Source of the DNA: Cladosporium sp. IMV 00045
Lineage: Eukaryota; Ascomycota; Dothideomycetes; Cladosporiales; Cladosporiaceae
Direction of reading: 5' to 3'
DNA: 64,000 bases
NCBI GenBank assembly: GCA_001931905.2
Contig: MSJI02000489.1
Span: 1 to 64,000 of the forward strand
Shown here: positions 57,291 through 64,000 of the stretch, piece after piece
Position numbering within the stretch: position 1 is the stretch's first letter
How the letters are laid out: every line of letters starts with the position of its first letter
Notes under the pieces: generated by a model
What the model saw: the letters and a program-made list of their open reading frames with translations, nothing else
Told to the model about the DNA's origin: nothing
The model's database searches: none
Translations under genes and position numbers: made by a program

Positions 57291-59073
57291 TCAAACATAA
57301 TCACCACCACGACCACCACGCTTCTTCTTTCGACTCCTCTGGCTCAAAACGCTAAACACCCTCGAAAGCCCGCCCCCACCCTCCTGCGCATCTCCATTCG
57401 CCTCCTCCCCATCCCCATTCCTCCGCCTCTCCGCCTCCCTCTCCGCCTCCCTCACCCTAGCCTTCCAGCCCCCTTCATCGCGATCCTCCTGCTTCTGCGG
57501 CCAGAGAATATCCTTCACTACCACAGCACGGATCATGCACACGAACACCGTCAACCAAATGCAAATCAAAATGCACGTCATGACGCATCCCAGAATATTA
57601 ATCACCCTACTACCGAGCGCGCGCGCAATCGCAAACGTCGCCGTGCAAAGCGCCGTGTTGGGGAACACGTAGGAGTACCAGGTCATAGCGAAGCGCCAGC
57701 GGTTATGTTTGACGGTGGACCAGTGGGCGAAGACGGAGACGAGGAAGAACCAGAGCGCCAGACCCCAGAGCCAGAGCCCGACCCAGTTGGCGAGGATCAT
57801 GGAGACCTTGCCGGCGAGCTCGCCGTCGCCCATGAAGCTCTTGGGGACGACGTGGGGCAGGTGCTGGCCCATGCCGACGATGCCTGAGATGGTGAAACCG
57901 GACGGGCCGACGGAGATGAACATGCCCGGGCGCAGACTTTCTTGCGGGAGTTTTTGCGTCATCAGGCGGTAGATGAAGGCCGCGTAGATCATGAGTGAGA
58001 CCATGAAGCCGATGCCTTGGAAGACGACGCCGGCGACGATGACTTTTAGCGCTTCTTCGGCGGGCAGTTTCGGCGCGAGTACGCTTGCGTGTGGTCCTAT
58101 CACGAGCAGAGGGTACGCGGGGAAGATCCAGACGGGCGTCATTTGCGAGATGGTGAAGGTCGTTGTCGACCATCTATCGGAAGCTGCGTTAGCTTCTTTC
58201 AAAGGATGTGATTTGACGAACAGGGATAGCTTACATTGTGAGATAGATTCCACAACTGAAGAACACCGCAAGCCCGCAATACACCCAGAACAAAGTGCCC
58301 ATCGTCTGCCGCAGCCATGGTCCAGCTTGCGGGTCGTCAGCGCCATACTCGGTCACATTGATCAGAATGGTGCCAAGACTGATCAGCCAGGCGGGCAGGA
58401 ATAGGCTCTCGGAAGGATGGAGGATCGACGAGAGGAAGGTCGAAGGGTGGAATTTGAATCTGAGCGAGATGGCGATGGCGTTGGTGATGAAGAGAGCGAT
58501 GTTGAGCAGGAAGAAGAAGCATCCGATCGTGTATCGTCCGCGGAAATCCCAGGGGACTGGAGTGGTGAAGTCAGTACGGGTGCCTCGCTGACAGGGAGAC
58601 GCGAGGCATACTGTGATAGATGACATTCGCAATGCCGCCAGTAGCCATCTATCTGAGGTCAGCAGGGTCCTTGAGCTCATCTTGCGTCGAGAGGGAGCAT
58701 ACCGTCATGGTAAACCAAGTCCATGTGAAGTGCTTTATGCGCTGACGAAAGTGCAGCTTATGATGCCTGTGTGGCTTCTCTGCTTGCGTCGAATCTCTCG
58801 ATTCTGGTCCGTCATACTGAGAATTTCCAGAAATAACGGGGATGTCGTCCTGTGGAATTGACCGTCCTGGAGCGCTGTCCGTGATCGGAAAAGGCTGCTG
58901 TGGTGGGAAATATCCCAGGTGCGGTCGCAGTTCGCGTGACCACATGCCATTATCAGACGGAGGTGTGAACGGAGGGTCTACTCAGCAAACGTCAATTTCC
59001 TGCCACGCTGAATAGGTACTTCGACATAGATGAACCACCCACCATTGTTCTCTGGAACGGACAAATTGGCCAT
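57291..59073 (-). CDS. Mae1-type malate/C4-dicarboxylate transporter (TDT family)
   Basis: Five minus-strand exons, 59073-59043, 58977-58703, 58648-58612, 58556-58235 and 58173-57291, encode 515 residues. The first exon is 31 nt (MANLSVPENN). About 100 hydrophilic residues precede the first helix, WTWFTMTMATGGIANVIYHI, the entry signature of the tellurite-resistance/dicarboxylate family. About ten membrane segments follow, such as GCFFFLLNIALFITNAIAI, WIFPAYPLLVIGPHASVLAP and PGMFISVGPSGFTISGIVGM. The last is the conserved GPxGF loop. The cytosolic tail is basic with RSRKKKRGG. Fission yeast Mae1 imports malate and other C4 acids with protons; a sulfite efflux role (Ssu1) belongs to the same family but fits less well. 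A 37-nt exon lies between two introns, which automated predictors often miss. Confidence 0.88.
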
Positions 59074-60518
59074 GATGCCGTCAAGCACCTAGCTGGCCCT
59101 TCCGCGTATTATTGTTTTTCCAAAGCAGAAGACAGCCGTTCTGAGATCCGTTTCCTCTCTACGAAATGCATGAAAACGTCTAGTCAAAGAGAGGAAAACC
59201 AGATAGTCAACAGCCAACCTGCCTTGTCGGTCAGAGAAAGAGCGAGTCCCCCTCCAGATAGCTGTGTGCTATCACCTCAGAAGCGATGCGGAGATGCTGT
59301 AGTAGTGTATGCAAGAGCGTATATCATCAGCCCGCGAGGCATCTCGGCATGTATACTACCTCTTGGTGGTGGTGGGCTCGGATAACGGCACAAGAAGGCG
59401 CGACAGCAAACAACTCGTTGCTCCGAATCGTGACGAAAACCCAGCCCGCAGAGAGCGCCATGGCATGTCGCTCTGGCGGCTGGCCTTAGAGCTGTGGCCG
59501 AGACTAGTTGGCGTGAATAATGCCTGCGTGTCTTACTCTCCGAGATCTTCCATGGCGTATGTGTGCCGTGCAATCCGCAAAAGCCGCCCACTTTCTTGAC
59601 ACATCCCACCAGGCGATGCTCCATGGCTGAAAGGAAAAGCTTCGCCAACAATGCCCTATTGCCCGCCAGTGGCTGACGTGAAATCAGAACCCCCACTTTG
59701 ATGCCCGGAAGTCGGATGAGGATCGTGTCGAGCGAGCATTCCCGCTAACTGCGTTAAGCAAACCTTACATCACCGACTTCATCAGGTGCATCGTAGGGTC
59801 AAATCAGGTTGATACTATTGGGTGACGAGGTATGCAATATGGTCATTACTACAAGACAGCATGGTCGCCTAAGTCTTGAGCTTTGTATGTTATCGTAGAT
59901 AAATTGGCGATTGAAGTGCTGTTGCCTTTTTTCTCTATCTGACATGATTCAGTACGCCGGGTGAACATTATTGCCGGAAGCATTTCATTACCCTGAACTC
60001 GGTTTGTCGGAGCGGATATCTCCTCTGCCCTACGGCACGTGTCAGCAAACTCTGTTTGGAAACCACCGCAATGCCGCATCCAGGCGAAAGAGATGCTCGG
60101 TTTAAGAACTCATGTGCCACAATTAATTTGAGAAAGGTGGTTTGGAGTATTACACGACTACCAAGGTCTTGGAAACAAAGCAAGAAACGAAAAAATAAGA
60201 AAACAAGCCGCGTTAAAATACGACTGTACGAATACACTTGCAAAGCACAAGGAAAAGAAGAAGGGAAACAAAAGATACAAGCAAAGCGCCCCAAAACACC
60301 CGAAAGACGCCATCGCTATGCGTCCTTCTCCCTAGTTCCATCGAAAACGATGGCCCACGATCGCTCTCGAGTTCCCGCCGAAAATCCGAACTAAAACGCT
60401 CCAAAAGAACTCCGACGCCAACAATCGAACGCCTCCACAAACCAACCCCACGTCTCATCCGCCTCCGTGTTTCCGTAATCCGATTTGATTTCGTCCCTAA
60501 GCCACCGCCTAGTTCCCC
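59074..60518. other. Spacer
   Basis: Between the 3' end of TOR and the 5' end of the transporter gene, both on the minus strand. No gene or RNA recognised. Confidence 0.5.
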
Positions 60519-63500
60519 TTACCAGAAACTGCACCAACCGATATAGTGCTGGCACAGATTCTCCAGATTCGTGGCCTCGCTGAGCAGTTTCTCGACCTGC
60601 TCTTCCACCGGCAACTCTTTGTCCTTCTTGAAATCGCGACCCGTGAGCTTTTCCTTGACGCGGCTGAGGACCTGCAGAGCGCGCGCGTTTTGCACTTCCT
60701 TCTGCTCCGGGTCCTGGTTGCCGTTAACGTGCGCCACGCTGGTGCGGTTGCGTGGGCGCCAGGAACTGCCGGGGCGCTCTGAGGGTTCGTTCGGGTCGCC
60801 GCCCATGACTGAGGGACGACGGCCTTCGGTTGGGCCGGATTGTGCGACGCCGCCCATGATGGAGGCGCGGCGGTCGGAGGGGAAAGAGGGCTCGGGCGGC
60901 GACTCGCGAGTGTTGAGGCGCCAAGTGAGGAGAGGATCGTGAACGAAAGCCTCGAGGACGGCCATGAGGGACTCCTTGTTCGCGCGAAGGAGGCGCATGA
61001 CGTGCTCACACGTAGTCCTGAAGCTACCTTCGATGTTGCTGACTTCCATGGCGAATGTAAGCATTCTGGTGAGACGGAAAGGTACTCTTTCTGGGTACTT
61101 CTCGCGATGCATGGCCACTTCGAAACAGTCACCGAAATCGATGTGAACAATCTTGCCGGTCACGCGGTCAAGCATCAAGTTGGAAGGATGCCTGTCGCCC
61201 AATCCGAGAATGTAGCCGACCATAGACATGACAGCTAGCGAGCGCGTGTAATTCGTACGCCTGTCGAGCCATGCTTCGGAGCTCTTACTCTTGAGCCAGA
61301 GCACGCGGTACAAGTCCTGGCCTGTCGTGTTGTCCAGCGCATACCCGAACACTTCGACCTTCTGCATGAGCGTGAGGTTATCATAGTCGGGCGCCATCTG
61401 CAGCATGATTCTGTGTTCGATGTTGAGTAGAATCTTCCGGCTCTCGCGGTACTCGCGGATGAGCACGTGCAAGGTATCGCTGTTGGGCACCCAACCAAGC
61501 AGACCGGAAGACGTCGACAGCGGCACGGCGGCGTAGCGTTGAATGTTGAGGTGACGCTTCAAGCACTCTGGCTCTGTCGCAAGCAGAGTGTTGACCAAGC
61601 CAAACAGCTGCATGACACGTTCGTCCTGTCGAATATCTTCGTGGCCCTTGAGGACGAAATCGTACGAGTTGCCATCGCTGCCCAACATTGAAAGCTTGCG
61701 AGGACGTTGCTTGGATGAGATGACCGATGCGAGCGGACTGAATGACTTGATGCTGATAATCGACTTCCCACTCTGGTAAGTGCCAGGCACGGCAAGATCT
61801 AGATCATGAGCGTTCTTCAGCTCGGGCGAGACGTATTGAAGTTCAAGGCTCATGAGTTGCGGTAGTTGCCTGGCGATGCGCTTGAAGACGCCGTAATAGA
61901 GATCCCAGGCCTTTAAGGAAAGAATTTCAAAGTCAGTCATTGTCTTTGCCGCAGCAAGCTTCTGCGCCATGTAAGGGGTGGGTGAACTCACTTGGTTGAG
62001 GTCGCCGATCTCTCTCGTCGTCTTATAAGCTTCGCACCAGTCCTTCGCTTCTGCCAGATCCCTACCAAAGCTTTGAATGAAGCTGATCTCGCGCAGCGTC
62101 TCCGGGCCCTTGCGCAGCATCTCATGAAGGGGTTCCAATGTCGCAAGCATGCCTTCGATGTTGTGATCTCCGAAGTAGAGGCGCGATGCTTCCTCGAGCC
62201 CTTCGTGCCATTGTTCGTGCCATAGGACTGCAATCCGGATGAGTTCGTGGCTGACGAGACCGGCCTGTTCCACCAGATTCGGGCTGTGCTGACGCATTGC
62301 TTCCATAATACGGGCAGCGGAGCGTGAGCGCGTGCCCAGGTCTGATTTCATTGATACTGTAAGCGGGTAGACAAGAGCTTGAGGGTGTGCCCGTCCAACG
62401 TCAACAAGCAGGTTATGGATTGCCTCGCGGACCAGCCTGTTCGGCTGATTGATTCGCGCAATCAGCTGCGGCATGACTTCGAGCCAGGTGTCGACGCTGA
62501 CGGAGCTGATGCCCTGCTGCACATTGTGAGTAACTTCTTGGTGAGAACCGTGAGCGAACCACAGAGTGAGCAGCCTCAATGTGTCCTGCAGAGAGCTCAT
62601 TGAGGACAGGGCAATTGACTTGAAGAAGCCCTTGATAGCAGGTACCACATGATCAGTAACAATGAAAGGCGGCACATCGGCGGCTTGACTAGACGTCAAG
62701 GCGGTGACGACTTCAAAGTTCGCGAGTGCCCACGAGTGCCATGCCTTGTACCACTCCTGGTTGTACTGCGTGGCCTGGTAGTATGAGGTCAGTACATCTT
62801 GCACGTGGTCTGCCTGCCAGTCGCCATCGTGCAATTTCGTCTGCCAATCACCCTGCTTGAGATAGCAGCGAGCGAGAAGCATTTTCCATTCGTCGAGCTC
62901 GGCTTTCTCCTTCTGAGTGACAGGCGGGATGGTGGAGCCGAATGGGGCGTGCACTCCATTGAGGCCATTGACTCCGTTGATGCCGTTTGTCATTGCCAAT
63001 GTCCCGTTTGCGACACCCGCACTCAGAGAAGCGTTGCGCTCCAAGAAGTGACCTCTCAGCCTGTTAGTGAAGTCACGCAAAGCGCTCAGAGCGCCATCGT
63101 GATAGCCGTTGCTCCACAGGAACTTGTATACAGCGTACTGCACAGAGTACGGCGAGTCGTGTACCTTCGCCAAACTCTGTGGTGAGGTGATTGGGCCGGT
63201 AGTGCCCAGCAGAGAGTTCAGGCTCTTCTCCGCCAGACCGGCACGCTGCGCTTTGCGGCAGATGGACGCAAACTTGATGTACATCTCCGTGTTCTCCTGC
63301 GGGGTGATGACCAGGGCACGAACCTTCAGCATGCGGCCCCAGACCTCGACATTGCGCTGGCAACCCTTCAGACGCTTCGTCCATGTCAACCGCATGCGCT
63401 CCTGGCGCTCTGGGTCATTGACGTGCTGTTTGTAGGTGACGATCTCTTCCAGCTCAGCGAGCATCTGCACGCGAACGATGATACCGTAAGCGCGAGTGTA

Positions 63501-64000
63501 GCTCTCGCCGAGTAGGGCACTGAGCTCCTGATCCAGACCGTCACGCGCTTTTGTTATGTGACGATGGGCTTCTTCGAATTGATTGCGGTGGATGCTCAGG
63601 ATGGCGCCGAAGAAGGACCTGTCAGGGGAGTGTGGCTTCATGACACTGAGGTAGCCATCCATGAGCTCCCACTGGCCCATACCCCAAGCGGCGGCGGCGG
63701 CAAGCGGTGCAATGTGTTTCTTGTGGTCCACGCCAGCGCTCATCCATCTCTCTTGCGCGATCTGAGACAGGGTATCCCATTCGCCCAAGGCGTGAAGGCA
63801 ACGCATCTTACCCATGATGACTTCAAAGCCAACATGTTCGCCTTCTTCCTTCTCGCGCTTCTGGTAGGCCACAAGCGCCTCTTCCCAGCGCTGCAATTTC
63901 TCGAACCAGGTCTCCTTCAGATCCACGTCATTATACCCTTGGGCCTTGCGCAGGATACCAAACGCGGCATCAGTCTGTTGGAGCTGATTGTTGATGCTGA
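60519..64000 (-). CDS. tor: TOR kinase, C-terminal part (runs off right edge)
   Basis: Coding exons in the window are 64000-61992 and 61910-60519, about 1133 residues, with the N-terminal HEAT repeats outside. Domains in order from the window edge: the FAT domain ([19 protein letters not shown] and onward); FRB with [19 protein letters not shown], keeping the Ser whose change gives rapamycin resistance in other species; and the PIKK catalytic domain ([46 protein letters not shown]). FATC at the end is [12 protein letters not shown] is the nutrient-sensing kinase of TORC1 and TORC2 that controls growth and autophagy. The 81-nt intron 61991-61911 (GTGAGT to AAAG) splits Gln and Ala-Trp-Asp-Leu-Tyr-Tyr at the FRB and has no stop, so it can be misread as exon. 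Confidence 0.95.
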   Translation of the reverse strand, partial: SINNQLQQTDAAFGILRKAQGYNDVDLKETWFEKLQRWEEALVAYQKREKEEGEHVGFEVIMGKMRCLHALGEWDTLSQIAQERWMSAGVDHKKHIAPLAAAAAWGMGQWELMDGYLSVMKPHSPDRSFFGAILSIHRNQFEEAHRHITKARDGLDQELSALLGESYTRAYGIIVRVQMLAELEEIVTYKQHVNDPERQERMRLTWTKRLKGCQRNVEVWGRMLKVRALVITPQENTEMYIKFASICRKAQRAGLAEKSLNSLLGTTGPITSPQSLAKVHDSPYSVQYAVYKFLWSNGYHDGALSALRDFTNRLRGHFLERNASLSAGVANGTLAMTNGINGVNGLNGVHAPFGSTIPPVTQKEKAELDEWKMLLARCYLKQGDWQTKLHDGDWQADHVQDVLTSYYQATQYNQEWYKAWHSWALANFEVVTALTSSQAADVPPFIVTDHVVPAIKGFFKSIALSSMSSLQDTLRLLTLWFAHGSHQEVTHNVQQGISSVSVDTWLEVMPQLIARINQPNRLVREAIHNLLVDVGRAHPQALVYPLTVSMKSDLGTRSRSAARIMEAMRQHSPNLVEQAGLVSHELIRIAVLWHEQWHEGLEEASRLYFGDHNIEGMLATLEPLHEMLRKGPETLREISFIQSFGRDLAEAKDWCEAYKTTREIGDLNQVSSPTPYMAQKLAAAKTMTDFEILSLKAWDLYYGVFKRIARQLPQLMSLELQYVSPELKNAHDLDLAVPGTYQSGKSIISIKSFSPLASVISSKQRPRKLSMLGSDGNSYDFVLKGHEDIRQDERVMQLFGLVNTLLATEPECLKRHLNIQRYAAVPLSTSSGLLGWVPNSDTLHVLIREYRESRKILLNIEHRIMLQMAPDYDNLTLMQKVEVFGYALDNTTGQDLYRVLWLKSKSSEAWLDRRTNYTRSLAVMSMVGYILGLGDRHPSNLMLDRVTGKIVHIDFGDCFEVAMHREKYPERVPFRLTRMLTFAMEVSNIEGSFRTTCEHVMRLLRANKESLMAVLEAFVHDPLLTWRLNTRESPPEPSFPSDRRASIMGGVAQSGPTEGRRPSVMGGDPNEPSERPGSSWRPRNRTSVAHVNGNQDPEQKEVQNARALQVLSRVKEKLTGRDFKKDKELPVEEQVEKLLSEATNLENLCQHYIGWCSFW

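Overview
The window is nuclear DNA of a filamentous ascomycete. Genes are short-intron (45-115 nt, GT-AG with one GC-AG), UTRs and spacers are compact, and the gene set (CFEM wall protein, KapC-like bZIP, HET and NLR genes, dispersed 5S rRNA) is that of Pezizomycotina. Protein similarities I recognise suggest a Dothideomycete, possibly of the Mycosphaerella group; that placement is inference. Gene models were built by hand from reading frames, splice sites and family motifs.

Left block (1-28.7 kb), mostly housekeeping: the N-terminal part of an MFS sugar transporter (-), an XPG/Asteroid-like nuclease-fold protein, Rad26/CSB, the tRNA dimethyltransferase Trm1 with two in-frame starts, a divergent protein kinase, a CFEM GPI-anchored wall protein, a chromatin-type protein with Myb-like and SAP-like segments, two conserved-looking proteins of unknown function, a KapC-like bZIP factor and a small GPI-anchored secreted protein.

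Middle block (about 28.7-50.5 kb), an accessory region full of gene-poor spacers and damaged genes: two genes cut at one shared breakpoint (a KRE9-like wall membrane protein and a fringe-type glycosyltransferase), a secreted tyrosinase with an in-frame TAA, a CmcJ/AsaB-like oxygenase, a CorA-type transporter, an intact NLR (alpha/beta hydrolase, NB-ARC, TPR; nine exons), a 5S rRNA gene, a broken HET-domain gene and what looks like a relic of a second NLR. Two truncated 5S copies lie in the same block and share a tail that the real 5S gene lacks. An NLR beside a HET gene and an NLR relic resembles a non-self recognition (heterokaryon incompatibility) locus in turnover.

Right block (50.5-64 kb), again housekeeping: an F-BAR/SH3 cytokinesis protein, an RBR ubiquitin ligase whose frame is broken, a Mae1-type malate transporter and the C-terminal two fifths or so of TOR kinase (running off the right edge).
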